Below, piece after piece: positions 8,509-17,723 of a stretch of DNA of 64,000 nt. Origin of the DNA: Fulvivirga ulvae. GTDB lineage: Bacteria > Bacteroidota > Bacteroidia > Cytophagales > Cyclobacteriaceae. The notes under the pieces were generated by a model. That model did no database searches and was not told where the DNA came from. It saw nothing but the letters and a program-made list of their open reading frames with translations. How positions within the stretch are numbered: position 1 is the stretch's first letter; each line of letters begins with the position of its first letter. The stretch is taken from the NCBI RefSeq assembly GCF_021389975.1, contig NZ_CP089981.1:1699501-1763500 (forward strand), in the 5' to 3' direction. The position numbers were made by a program, and so were the translations under genes.

Positions 8509-10225
8509 TTATAAAGCTTCTGTTCCTACAATATTGACAAGCTCCATCATACCCTGGTCTTCATGATCCAAGATATGGCAGTGTAAAACAAATTTGCCAT
8601 CAAAATCCTCATAACGAGAACGGGCAAATACAGTATCTCCCTGCTGGATCAGGTAAGTATCACGCCAGACCGGGGGATCAAATATTACCTCCTGTCCACC
8701 TGCCTTTTTAACTCGGAATATTTCGAAACTATTGACGTGTATGTGGAAGGGGTGATTCACAAACTGAGAGGTGATTTTCCATTCACTGGCGGAGTTCAAC
8801 TTTAAGACCCTGGGAGGATTGTCCATGCTGAACGGTCTTCCATTAACTGTAAAACACGTGGGAGTGCTGTTTACATCGATATTGAACCACACTTTCTGTG
8901 CCGGTCCTTCCAGTTCACTTTCCTTAATGGTTTTAAACGGACGGTATGCCGCCAACTCCTCACTGGTGGGTAATTTCATATCCTTACTTTCCGTGGAGAT
9001 GATCACTATCGCCAGGACTTTCGGAGACTCATATTCGTCAAGCAAACTACTCTCCTTTTGAGTCTCCCTATCAATGAGGAACAGGGTGTCAGTTTTTGAT
9101 ACCTCATTGGCTTTTATGAGTATATCCGACCTGTAGCCGGGCTGTAGTTCTACATAACCCTTTGTCTCCACTCTTCCGAGGCTTATTCCATCCAGCGCAA
9201 TTTCATGTAACTGATGTCCATCAAGTTCAAGCTCAATCTTTTCCCGAACCCCGGCGTGTATCAGTCTCCGAACGCTGCACTTCTCCTGATTTCATGCGAA
9301 TAATTGGATACGTCTGTCCATTGATCATGGTGCGCCATCCATAGCTATCAACCCCCTTATCCCACATGCCCGGCCCAAATGATGCATCAAAGTCTTCTAC
9401 TCCAAATTGGCCGTTAGAGCCCCGGGTATAGGGGATTTGCTGAAATACAAATATCTTTTCGTCTGCTGCCTTTATTTCAGGTATCGTGTCCATTCCCCCC
9501 TCAACTATCAGGGCGCCTCCCATGCCGGAGGAAACCTGTACTGCAGTGGAGCCATGTACGTGGCCATGGTACCAAAAGGTGCCCTGAGGGTGGTTTTCAG
9601 GCACCTGAATGTGATTCTGAAATTCACATGACGGCATAATATGCACCAGAACATTGTCGCTGCTATCTTTTGGGCTTACATGCAGGCCATGAGTGTGCAG
9701 GTTCGTAGTATTGAATGACTGAGGGTTCTTCTGTTCGCACGGATCGTCGGAAGTATGGTGCATGCCACCGTAAGGATCGCAACTGACATGACCGAGCGGA
9801 GGCAGGTCGTTTTTCATTTTGACACGCAGGAGATCTCCTGGTTTGACTTTTAAAGTAGGCGGTACCAAAAGTCCTTCATAATTTCGCAGCCTCACTGTTA
9901 GCGTTTGGTGGTCTTTGACATTCCATATCTCCTGATCACTATAGGCCACCCGGAGTTCTGTATCTAATATTCCGTTTGTAGCGGTTCTTACCTGCGGGTT
10001 TTGAAGATCCTGATATACTGGTTTTGTAGTACTAGCCAGTTGTGTGCTCCTCTTATTTTTTTCAAAAGCAGTTTTTTGACCAGCAGACTTTCTCAGGAAG
10101 GATAGAATGTTTTCCTTCTCCGCTTTTAATAATGCAGAACCGTCTTTTGGCTTTTCATCCTTGTCACAGGACGCAAGCGTCCCAATAAGTAGCACTGATG
10201 TTAAGATTATATGGTTTTTTTTCAT
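8509..10225 (-). pseudogene. Multicopper oxidase (laccase/CotA-like lipoprotein) with a one-base frameshift
   Basis: Two consecutive frames together make one multicopper oxidase of about 571 residues. The first (from 10225) has a lipoprotein signal (Cys20 in LASCDKD) and the copper motifs HTHGLH (His177/179) and WYHGHVH (His220/222). The second ends with HPFHIH and HCHILDHEDQGMM, the remaining copper ligands. The switch occurs where GEVQR should continue into WRLIHAGVREKIELELDG. The DNA reads CGT TCGG AGA where CGT TGG AGA restores that sequence, so a single extra base (the G at 9270 on the plus strand) explains the break. As read, the first product stops after about 330 residues and lacks half its copper ligands. 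A sequencing error cannot be excluded. If intact it would be an exported phenol or metal oxidase. Confidence 0.88.
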
Positions 10226-10241
10226 GTGTGGTTAGTTATCG

Positions 10242-10652
10242 TTAACAGGCGTAAAATGATGCTACTAATCCGGCTTTAGCCTGGCCGTTGCTATGTGGAG
10301 CAGTTCGTATCACCGAACCTGCGATGGCATCGACCTGGTCGATGCCGTTTGGCCAGTACGGGATATAATATCCTAGATAGTCATAGACCCAGCCCTCAGT
10401 GACCGTCCCATTAATACCTGTACCCTGATACCTTAAGGTAAAAGGATTACCATAAGTGATGTATCCCCTGAAATTAAGCCTGGCTTCTCCAAAATCGAAG
10501 TAACCATTGACCTTGCCTATCGGGCTTTGTTCAAATATCATTTTGCCCTGACCAAAAAGCAGATCGTCGGGTGTAGTGTTTTGGTCGGCATCATTCATGA
10601 AGCTTCGGTAAGTCCACGTTTTACCGGTGAGTATTTTATGTGCTTCCATCAT
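10242..10652 (-). CDS. Uncharacterised small protein heading the oxidase operon
   Basis: 136 residues (or 135 from the second Met). No signal peptide and no membrane segment. The sequence is rich in Gly, Tyr and aromatic residues (FDFGEARLNFRGYITYG, GYYIPYWPNG) and starts with KILTGKTWTYRSF, which suggests an all-beta, lipocalin-like small-molecule binding fold. I do not recognise the family. It is first in a tight operon, 16 bp ahead of the multicopper oxidase, so it probably works with the copper oxidases, for instance as a substrate- or product-binding protein. That role is inferred from position only. Confidence 0.6.
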   Translation of the reverse strand: MMEAHKILTGKTWTYRSFMNDADQNTTPDDLLFGQGKMIFEQSPIGKVNGYFDFGEARLNFRGYITYGNPFTLRYQGTGINGTVTEGWVYDYLGYYIPYWPNGIDQVDAIAGSVIRTAPHSNGQAKAGLVASFYAC

Positions 10653-10724
10653 ATCAACTGCGGGTTAAATAGGTGTTTTATCTCCGATTCGAAGTGTATA
10701 TTAGAAAGAGTTTAGTGCCAGGTC

Positions 10725-10744
10725 AATACCCAACCTTGGGTATT
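10725..10744. promoter_or_regulatory. Perfect 20-bp palindrome upstream of the oxidase operon
   Basis: AATACCCAA-CC-TTGGGTATT is an exact inverted repeat with 9-bp arms and a 2-base centre. It begins 73 bp upstream of the first oxidase-operon start (10652). A perfect short-centre palindrome at this distance is typical of a dimeric repressor or activator operator. A T-run follows on the plus strand, so a small terminator for rightward-reading transcripts is an alternative. No matching regulator gene is present in the window. Confidence 0.5.
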
Positions 10745-10859
10745 TTTGTCAAAATCAGCGTGTATTGGTCGTATTGGGTGTTTTTTAAGTAGCAATTTTT
10801 TAAGTGCGTTTCCCTTTTAACCTACAATGGAATCAAAGGGGATATTATAAAGTTGGAGG

Positions 10860-11444
10860 TCAGAAGTTAAAATGATAACCCAAAGACAGAAAGCCGCCAA
10901 CCTTTAGATCTGAGACAGTTAATTGGGATGTGGATTTATTGACTCCACCTTTACGTACTTGTTGACTTAGGCGATTCACCTCCCCAATAATTAAACCTGT
11001 ATCCACCGCCACTCGATGTTTGTTGCCATATGAAAAGCCTCCACCAATCAAAAACCTTGGTCTCATCTTATTAGTGATTGATACCCCAGGCCCAAATGCA
11101 AATTGTAAAGAGAGATTTTTGTTCTCTAACCTTTTCCCTCCTCTCAACAAGGCTGCCATTCCCATCTCAATCTTGCTTAGGTCCTCGTTGACCAGTTGAT
11201 GGGTAATCGTACCATCAACTGCAGTTTCTGTGCTTATAGAATATGCTTCGTCAGATAACGTAGCCCCGTAAAATGCCATTCCCACAGTAAAAAAGGTTTT
11301 AGTTTTTCCCGGAAAGAGAATTTCAGAGCTATAAGATTGTAAGTTGTATTTTTTGTCTCGTGGTTCTATTGTGTATATTAATTTAGCTTGTTCTCCGTTA
11401 AGTTGAAAAGGAGCAAGACTTGTAAACAGAATTTCTCTTGCCAA
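10860..11444 (-). pseudogene. Outer-membrane beta-barrel-like protein fragment lacking a start
   Basis: An open frame of 194 codons ending in GGFLSLGYHFNF, a C-terminal aromatic signature typical of outer-membrane beta barrels, with alternating hydrophobic strands (RFLIGGGFSYGN, RVAVDTGLIIGE). There is no ATG at the front: the codon immediately before 11444 is TGA and the first usable codon is TTG. No signal peptide is encoded. The nearest in-frame ATG would begin at MAFYGATL, deep in the barrel. The gene is therefore probably the 3' part of a longer gene whose 5' end was lost, consistent with the damaged genes next to it. Confidence 0.5.
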
Positions 11445-11474
11445 TCATAGAAGGCAGACAAAAACCATACGACC

Positions 11475-12074
11475 ATGAAAGAATTTCCTGTATCGGATAT
11501 AGTTATAGCCATCCCTGCTGGTTCATTATTGTTTTTTCTCCTATGCGTCTTTATTGTGGCATTTACACTTTTATTTGTAAGAAAGCGCCAACAACCCAAG
11601 ATTCAAAAACAGCAAATTAAAGAGCAATTCTCAAAGAACCTGCTGGAGGCGCAGCTTGAAATACGTGAACAGATGCTAAAACCCATCGGATATGAGTTAC
11701 ACGACAATCTTGGATAGATAGCCAGTCTGATAAAGATTAACCTGAATATCATAGACCTGAATGCTAGAGAAAAAGCCGAAGAAAAGCTGGATGAGACAAA
11801 AAAATTAATTAGAAAGCTAATATCAGATATTAAATGTCTCAGTGTTTCATTGAATAGTGATTATGTAGTTAGTACAGGATTGTTAGAGGGTTTGAAAGAC
11901 GAAATAGAGCGTATTAAAAGGCTTGGCATACATAAGGTTATATTCGAGAATGACGCTAAAAACGTAAGTCTTGATCCCAATAAAACCATTATACTTTTCC
12001 GTATGTTCCAGGAAGTACTGAATAATACACTCAAACATAGCAACGCAACTTGTATATCCGTTATTCAGGACTAA
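11475..12074 (+). pseudogene. NarL-type sensor histidine kinase, interrupted by an in-frame TAG and truncated
   Basis: One continuous frame with an internal amber codon at 11715-11717. The front part has a transmembrane helix (about residues 9-34), then a coiled linker and the phospho-acceptor box YELHDNLG. The next residue in this family is normally Gln, and TAG is one base from CAG. Past the stop the frame resumes IASLIKINLNIIDL and carries the N-box FQEVLNNTLKHSNA. It then ends at ISVIQD without the G-boxes needed for ATP binding. So there are at least two lesions (nonsense and C-terminal loss), and the protein is not functional as read. It would have been a membrane sensor of the NreB/LiaS class. 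Confidence 0.75.
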
Positions 12075-12115
12075 TCAGTTTGACATAAAAGTTAGCTTAA
12101 ATGAAAGAAAGCTGT

Positions 12116-12817
12116 TTAGGCGGCCGAAACCTTGTTCACAGTATTATTTATTACATGAGCTATGGATTCCATATAATGATGAATGAAGAAATGTCCTCCC
12201 TCAAAAGTATGAATTTCACAACTATTTGTTGTATACTGATTCCACTCAGCTATCGGGTCTTTTGTTAGATCATCTTCGCGGCCTGTAAATACGGTAATAC
12301 CAAAATCTACTTTGTTAAAAGTCTCTAAATCAATGTCCGTTCCTGCAATTCTAAAATCATTTTTGAGCAGGGGTAAAATAGCTCCATAAGTTCCGGATAC
12401 TCAAAAAACTCAGGGGGTGTTCCTCCTAGCAAAGCCACCTCATCTTTGAACTGCTGGCCATCCATTTTTTAATATAATTTCTCTTTTTCCCTGTATAGCA
12501 CCTCTACCTGAGTAAAATATGTGATCTGGTGAGACCTTTAGTTTCTCTTTCAACCGTTTAGATAACTGGTGAACCAATAGTGCTCCCATACTATGTCCAA
12601 AAAAAGCAAATTGTGAGAAACCTATTTGAGATGACACAATTGTATAAAGGTCATCTACGGCAGCCTCCAAATCTGCGTACAACTCTTCCCCAATTCTCCT
12701 ACCTCTTCCGGCTACAGGAAAAAATTCTATGTTCTCATTTAAATGAGGTTTTAAACCATTATAAATATTAGATGAACCTCCGGCATAAGGAAAAGCAAAT
12801 AATTTCAAAGTACTCAT
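12116..12817 (-). pseudogene. Type II thioesterase of the NRPS cluster, two frameshifts
   Basis: Reading across three frames gives a complete 230-240 residue external thioesterase. It starts MSTLKLFAFPYAGGSS, has the nucleophile elbow FFGHSMGA (Ser76), continues KDEVALLGGTPPEFFEYPELMELF, then LPLLKNDFRIAGTDID, VFTGREDDL (Asp region) and FEGGHFFIHH (catalytic His). The frame changes fall in two homopolymers, T6 at 12465-12470 and A4 at 12375-12378 on the plus strand. Each needs one more base to restore the family sequence. As read, the product stops at 125 residues and lacks the Asp and His. Such enzymes clear mis-primed carrier proteins, so loss would lower but not abolish peptide yield. It is the last gene of the cluster, 8 bp after the SGNH gene. 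Confidence 0.82.
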
Positions 12818-12825
12818 TATTTTTG

Positions 12826-14904
12826 TTATCCAATATATTTAATATCACTGTTGTGAACAGTGGCCCTAATAGAAAACACCTCCGCAAATGTGTAGTAGAT
12901 CATATTAATAATTTTTCCTGGCAATCCTAATGTTTTGTGTTGTCTTCTTATTACATGTTTACCAGGAACTGGCCACTCAAATTCCAATTTATTCACACCT
13001 GCCTGCATGTAATCCCTTTTCAGTATTAGCTTAATGCTTGTCCACTCTTTTCCCACACGCGTGATTTTATATAAATGACTATTGATGTATATCTTCACTG
13101 TAGAATCAACATCATAGAAAGCGAAATCGGGAATTCGCGCTGTAATATCAAGTTTAATATCTTGCAAGGCGTCAACTACAAAAGTAAATGCAGAATGCAT
13201 TTCATGAGCCCTGTAGTATGCGTAGTCCTCATCACAAAGAAACTCCTGAAACGACCTTTCAGAATATGGACTTTCGAGCAGACAAACGGGCTCCTCTGTT
13301 ATTCTATATTCGCTGATCCGATTTTTTTTTATCTCATCCTCTATTTCAACACCTTTTATCACCTTTAGTGCTTCCGACATAGCATCTACCAACTCCAAAA
13401 ACATGAGCTTCTTATTTCGAGGGTGTCCAAAAATACTGAAATTTTCAAAAGGATAAATTTCTGAAAGGAATCGCACTTCATCAGAAAATATTATTGAAGA
13501 GCGCTTGGAAAATAGTATACAGGATTTACGATATGCTTCAATAAGTTCATTATCGGCATATCTCAATGCCTCGCAACAGTGGTGATAAAGTAATGGATAA
13601 TGCTGTCCTACATAGTAATTGTGAATAGCCGCCTGAAAGTGGGTGATAGAAAGTACTCTTTCTGAAACAGAACTTTCTATTGCGGCCATACTGCCTGCAT
13701 CTATACTCACGCCAAGTATACTTGCTACTTGAGAGGCCACGGCCCCCATAGCCAAGTGAATACCCTTTAAATTAAGATGACAATAATCCAGAAAAAATTC
13801 GCTTCCTGGAATACCATCCTTACTATGTTTTGCAAGTACCTCCTGAAGGTCCACAACCGTTATAGGACTTTCTTTTAAAATATCATTTACCAACTCTCTA
13901 ATAATCGAAAATCTTCTGGGGGCACTTGTTCCTATAGCATTAATAAGAGCTTTGTCTTTAAGCTGCTCAAGAAATATCCTCCTTTGATATAGATCTCCGT
14001 TATGCTCGAAATATTTGGCCATCATTTCATACGCAAAAGGATGCTCAACGTCTATATCCATCATTTTACCAGCTATTTTTTTAACCTCTTCCCAATCTCC
14101 TGAATCCTCAGCATGCAGGCAAGAATCATAGGCTTCACTCCATATTTTCATTTTGTTTCCAGGTAAAAAATGGGAAACATACTCTTTACGAGCTGGCTTA
14201 AAATCGCCAAGGTTAAACTCCGGCATCACATATAGAACAGGAATATTATATTCTGCATTAATTCCAGTCAGGAGTTCTTTAAAATCATTTATATTGCTTT
14301 TAAGGCTATCTGTAAGTGTATCCTTGATAAATTGGGTCTGCTCGGATGTCCCAACTGTTTTCTGAAGCATATTAAAGTTATAAGGGGTACCCAAAGAACT
14401 TCCTGGTTGCCAGTTATTTCCAGCAAATACAATAACCATATCCGGGCTTAACAGTACACTTTCTGAAACGACTTCCATAAGTTGTTCAAAACGCATCCCT
14501 TCTTTAGCCAGATCAACTACCTCTATTTTGCGATCGGGTATAGATTCTGCCAACATCTTTTCAACAACCCGGGCTGCACAATATTCATGAGGGAAATGAG
14601 TGCATCGAGCTACAGATTCACCAATAAGGACTATACGGTATACGTCATCACTTCCCGGAGTGATAAACTCCACCTCAGACCAATTATCATCTTCCGAATC
14701 AAACTCCGGATTTTTCACATAATTCCCGCTTATATCGTCTTTAATCCACCTCCCTACTTTTTCCGCTCTGCTTTCAGGTTCAATGGTTTTAGTTGCAGGC
14801 TCATGTTGTTCCTCTATGAATAGTGCCAACTCATCCGAAAGATCAATAGATGCTCCAGAGTAAACAAGTTCAGCTACTTTATTTGAAATCTCTTTTAGTT
14901 CCAT
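12826..14904 (-). CDS. SGNH-hydrolase-like protein in the NRPS cluster
   Basis: 692 residues. The N-terminal half has SGNH/GDSL hallmarks: a first block VLIGESVAR with Ser97, an Asn block FAGNNWQPG (162-164) and, far downstream near residue 375, a last block FLDYCHLNLKG with Asp and His. A helical, TPR-like stretch is inserted between them (about 260-330), and the C-terminal ~170 residues look like a separate beta-rich domain (VKIYINSHLYKITRV, GVNKLEFEWPVPG). No signal peptide. SGNH enzymes cleave or transfer ester-linked acyl groups. Between the carbamoyltransferase and the type II thioesterase, a tailoring, acyl transfer or editing role on the peptide is plausible but unproven. It starts 20 bp after the carbamoyltransferase stop. 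Confidence 0.7.
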   Translation of the reverse strand: MELKEISNKVAELVYSGASIDLSDELALFIEEQHEPATKTIEPESRAEKVGRWIKDDISGNYVKNPEFDSEDDNWSEVEFITPGSDDVYRIVLIGESVARCTHFPHEYCAARVVEKMLAESIPDRKIEVVDLAKEGMRFEQLMEVVSESVLLSPDMVIVFAGNNWQPGSSLGTPYNFNMLQKTVGTSEQTQFIKDTLTDSLKSNINDFKELLTGINAEYNIPVLYVMPEFNLGDFKPARKEYVSHFLPGNKMKIWSEAYDSCLHAEDSGDWEEVKKIAGKMMDIDVEHPFAYEMMAKYFEHNGDLYQRRIFLEQLKDKALINAIGTSAPRRFSIIRELVNDILKESPITVVDLQEVLAKHSKDGIPGSEFFLDYCHLNLKGIHLAMGAVASQVASILGVSIDAGSMAAIESSVSERVLSITHFQAAIHNYYVGQHYPLLYHHCCEALRYADNELIEAYRKSCILFSKRSSIIFSDEVRFLSEIYPFENFSIFGHPRNKKLMFLELVDAMSEALKVIKGVEIEDEIKKNRISEYRITEEPVCLLESPYSERSFQEFLCDEDYAYYRAHEMHSAFTFVVDALQDIKLDITARIPDFAFYDVDSTVKIYINSHLYKITRVGKEWTSIKLILKRDYMQAGVNKLEFEWPVPGKHVIRRQHKTLGLPGKIINMIYYTFAEVFSIRATVHNSDIKYIG

Positions 14905-14924
14905 TATATATTGATTTAAGCTAT

Positions 14925-16682
14925 TTATGCAAACGTGTAGACATCACTGTTTACATTTCTTGGTTGTACGGTACTGAATTTCTCCCCTAGAATTTTCTTA
15001 ATTCTCTTTACCATTTCCTCATTACGGTCAAAAATGTATCCGCCAAGAACGAGGCAATCGATTTCTGTATTGATAAAGCAAAGCAAAGCGTCTTCTACAG
15101 AGCATACAATAGGTTCTCCCTTTACATTAAATGATGTATTAAGTAATATGGGTACTCCACTATAGGTCTCAAACTTCGATAATAGTTTATAGAATCTGGG
15201 GTTAGACTCCAAACTAACTGTTTGAACTCGAGCTGAGCCATCCACATGGGTAATGGCTGGCATATCCATCCCTGATTTTACCTGACAGGTTTCTAGCATA
15301 AAAGGCGATTCATGGTCCAGTTGAAAGTACTCAGCACACTTTTCTTTGATTACCGCCGGAGCAAAAGGTCTGAAACCTTCTCTTTTCTTTACCATACTGT
15401 TTATGATGTCACGCATATCCGGATTTCTGGGGTCTGCCAGTATGGACCTGTTCCCTAATGCTCTGGGGCCAAATTCCATTTTTCCCTGAAACCAGCCTAT
15501 CACCTTTCCATCTTTCAGGCGTGTTGCCACCTCATCAAGAAGTCTCTCTTCATCGGTCGTATAATTCAGAGCTTCATTGGTAAAATCTCCCAGAATATCT
15601 GAAATTTGATCATTTGAAAATGAAGGGCCTGTATATATCTGATGAATACTAGATTGGGCCGGGCGTTCTCCTGTAATCTGGACATGTGCCTGACAGGCGG
15701 CCCCCAGAGCACCTCCTGAATCGTTAGAAGCTGGCTGAACAAACATGTTTTTAAAAGGGGTATTTTTCAAAACTTTTCCGTTTGCTACACAATTGAGAGC
15801 AACACCTCCTGCCAGGCAGAGGTTTTCAGACCCTGTTTCATTATATAAGTAAGTAACTTTCTCTATGAGAATCTCTTCCAAAACAACCTGAAGGCTTTTA
15901 GCTATATCCATATGGCAGGTATCTAAAGATGCATTCCGCTCACGTACCGGTACCCCTATCAGTTCGACCAGTTTTTCTGAATACATTCGCTTCCCTTTCA
16001 TAAAGTCAAAATACTCTATATTGAGACTGTATTGCCCTTTATCTCCCATTGTAATCAATTGACGCATTTGAGGTGCATAGTGAGGTGTACCATATGGTGC
16101 GAGTCCCATGACCTTATATTCACCCTCATTGACCTCAAACCCCAGATAAGCTGTAATTGTACTATAAAGTAGTCCTAATGAATTGGGAAAATGTACCTCT
16201 TCAAAAAGGTCTATTTTTTTCCCTTTGGCACGCCCATAGGTAGTTGTCGCCCATTCCCCCACTCCATCCACAGTAAGTATACCTGCATCTTCAAAACCAG
16301 AAAAGAAGTAACTGCTTGCAGCATGAGACATGTGATGATCAACGAATACGATCTTTCCTTCATATCCCAATTGCTCCCGAATACTGTATTCTACATTTTT
16401 GGGATCAAAATCAGCCAGATTATCCAAACGGATATTCTGGTTTTTGCTCCACAATTGTCTTGCAAATTTTTTAACAGGATCTTCATAATAAGCTATACAA
16501 TCTATATCAGATGGTGATAATCCTGCCTGCTCCAGACACCATCGGTATGCTTTTTTAGGTAACGACGAGTCATTTTTTATGCGGGTCAGCCTCTCCTCCT
16601 GAATAGCATTGATCAGTATACCATCCTGCAGCAGGCAACAAGCCGAATCGTGATAAAAAGCAGATATTCCTAAGATATTCAT
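14925..16682 (-). CDS. NodU/CmcH/TobZ-family O-carbamoyltransferase
   Basis: 585 residues, the usual length. The N-terminal Kae1-like domain shows GISAFYHDSACCLL at the start, VDHHMSHAASSYFFSGF (His116/117 and His120, metal and carbamoyl phosphate site) and the VDGVGEW segment. The C-terminal YrdC-like region carries WFQGKMEFGPRALGNRSILADPR and the SFNVKGEPIV box. The family makes carbamoyl-adenylate from carbamoyl phosphate and ATP, then transfers the carbamoyl group to a hydroxyl, often on a sugar or a macrocycle. In this cluster the acceptor could be the sugar added by the glycosyltransferase at 54359-55711, or a Ser/Thr side chain. No key motif is missing. Confidence 0.93.
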   Translation of the reverse strand: MNILGISAFYHDSACCLLQDGILINAIQEERLTRIKNDSSLPKKAYRWCLEQAGLSPSDIDCIAYYEDPVKKFARQLWSKNQNIRLDNLADFDPKNVEYSIREQLGYEGKIVFVDHHMSHAASSYFFSGFEDAGILTVDGVGEWATTTYGRAKGKKIDLFEEVHFPNSLGLLYSTITAYLGFEVNEGEYKVMGLAPYGTPHYAPQMRQLITMGDKGQYSLNIEYFDFMKGKRMYSEKLVELIGVPVRERNASLDTCHMDIAKSLQVVLEEILIEKVTYLYNETGSENLCLAGGVALNCVANGKVLKNTPFKNMFVQPASNDSGGALGAACQAHVQITGERPAQSSIHQIYTGPSFSNDQISDILGDFTNEALNYTTDEERLLDEVATRLKDGKVIGWFQGKMEFGPRALGNRSILADPRNPDMRDIINSMVKKREGFRPFAPAVIKEKCAEYFQLDHESPFMLETCQVKSGMDMPAITHVDGSARVQTVSLESNPRFYKLLSKFETYSGVPILLNTSFNVKGEPIVCSVEDALLCFINTEIDCLVLGGYIFDRNEEMVKRIKKILGEKFSTVQPRNVNSDVYTFA

Positions 16683-16852
16683 ATGTATTAGAGATAAGTG
16701 TTAAAATATATTTATTGCCTCTAAAAGAAGCTATGGAACCGATTACTAATGAAGGCAACTGGCTCAACATTATTTGCAAAATTCTTTTCATAACCCCAGC
16801 ACGGCAGCTGTCTCTCAGCTTTGAAGAATAATATTGTCTTTCATTATTAGAA

Positions 16853-17605
16853 TTACCCTTTTATTGTTTCAGGGATTTCATACCCAACTGTTTTGGCAAA
16901 AAGAGTGACAGTGTTCTTATGCCCTTGGGGAGGTACATTTTCCTTATCAGTCTTGTTTAAATCCAACCACATTGAAAATGCAGAGGTAAAATAATTTATC
17001 ATTTCCGGATCATTTGTGATATCCTTAGACGTGTACAATTCCTGATTATCAAATACAATGCGATAGAAACCCAGCTGCTCTGCAATTTTTCGGGTATTGC
17101 TTGATTTTTCCTTTACTTCCCAACACATTGCTGAGCAATATTCACTTTGAAGATAGTGATCAAATATTTTCTCAATAAAATTGCGTTTCCAATCCACAAA
17201 CCGTGAAAAATATAAGGGACACTCCTCTTCTCCCACTCCCAATCCCATTTGAAAAGTGTTTTTATCAGTCGTTAACATGGCAAACCAGGAACCATTCATA
17301 ATGAGAGGGAACCTTACTTTTTTGGATTCTCCCTTACCAAATACAGCAATGGGAACGTGTACATTTGTACCAGAGGGAACCATAAATCGTATCGCTATGT
17401 AGTTAAACCCTCCAGTTGTTTCTTTAAACATCGCGTTATAACTATCTATTTCCTTCATCGGATCCGGAAGGTTTTCCGGAATATTATCTTCGTTCGGTTC
17501 TAATGTTTCTATTTCAAAAGTGTTGTGTCGAAAAGCATCAGCCAAGGCTATCAACTCTTCATCATTCATATCATTCGGGATTTTTACAATTTTTGTCCTC
17601 ATCAT
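16853..17605 (-). CDS. Unknown cytoplasmic protein of the NRPS cluster
   Basis: 250 residues, no signal peptide or membrane helix. I do not recognise the family. The segment SSNTRKIAEQLGFYRIVFDN looks like the late part of a GNAT acetyltransferase (Asn...LGF), and RFVDWKRNFIEKIFDHYLQ is amphipathic, so an N-acyltransferase-type fold is possible but weakly supported. The 5' end has two adjacent ATGs (17605 and 17602). It lies between the GT5 gene (118 bp away) and the carbamoyltransferase gene (170 bp away) and is read in the same direction. Its gaps are wider than elsewhere in the cluster, so an internal promoter is possible. Confidence 0.55.
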   Translation of the reverse strand: MMRTKIVKIPNDMNDEELIALADAFRHNTFEIETLEPNEDNIPENLPDPMKEIDSYNAMFKETTGGFNYIAIRFMVPSGTNVHVPIAVFGKGESKKVRFPLIMNGSWFAMLTTDKNTFQMGLGVGEEECPLYFSRFVDWKRNFIEKIFDHYLQSEYCSAMCWEVKEKSSNTRKIAEQLGFYRIVFDNQELYTSKDITNDPEMINYFTSAFSMWLDLNKTDKENVPPQGHKNTVTLFAKTVGYEIPETIKG

Positions 17606-17723
17606 TATTATACTTTATTTGAAATCAGTTTTTTTATCATTCGGCAGGGATACTCTATGATCCTCTTCATTCCAATTGCCAGAACATTGACAACCTTAAT
17701 TTCCTGGAACTGTATGGGTACTC

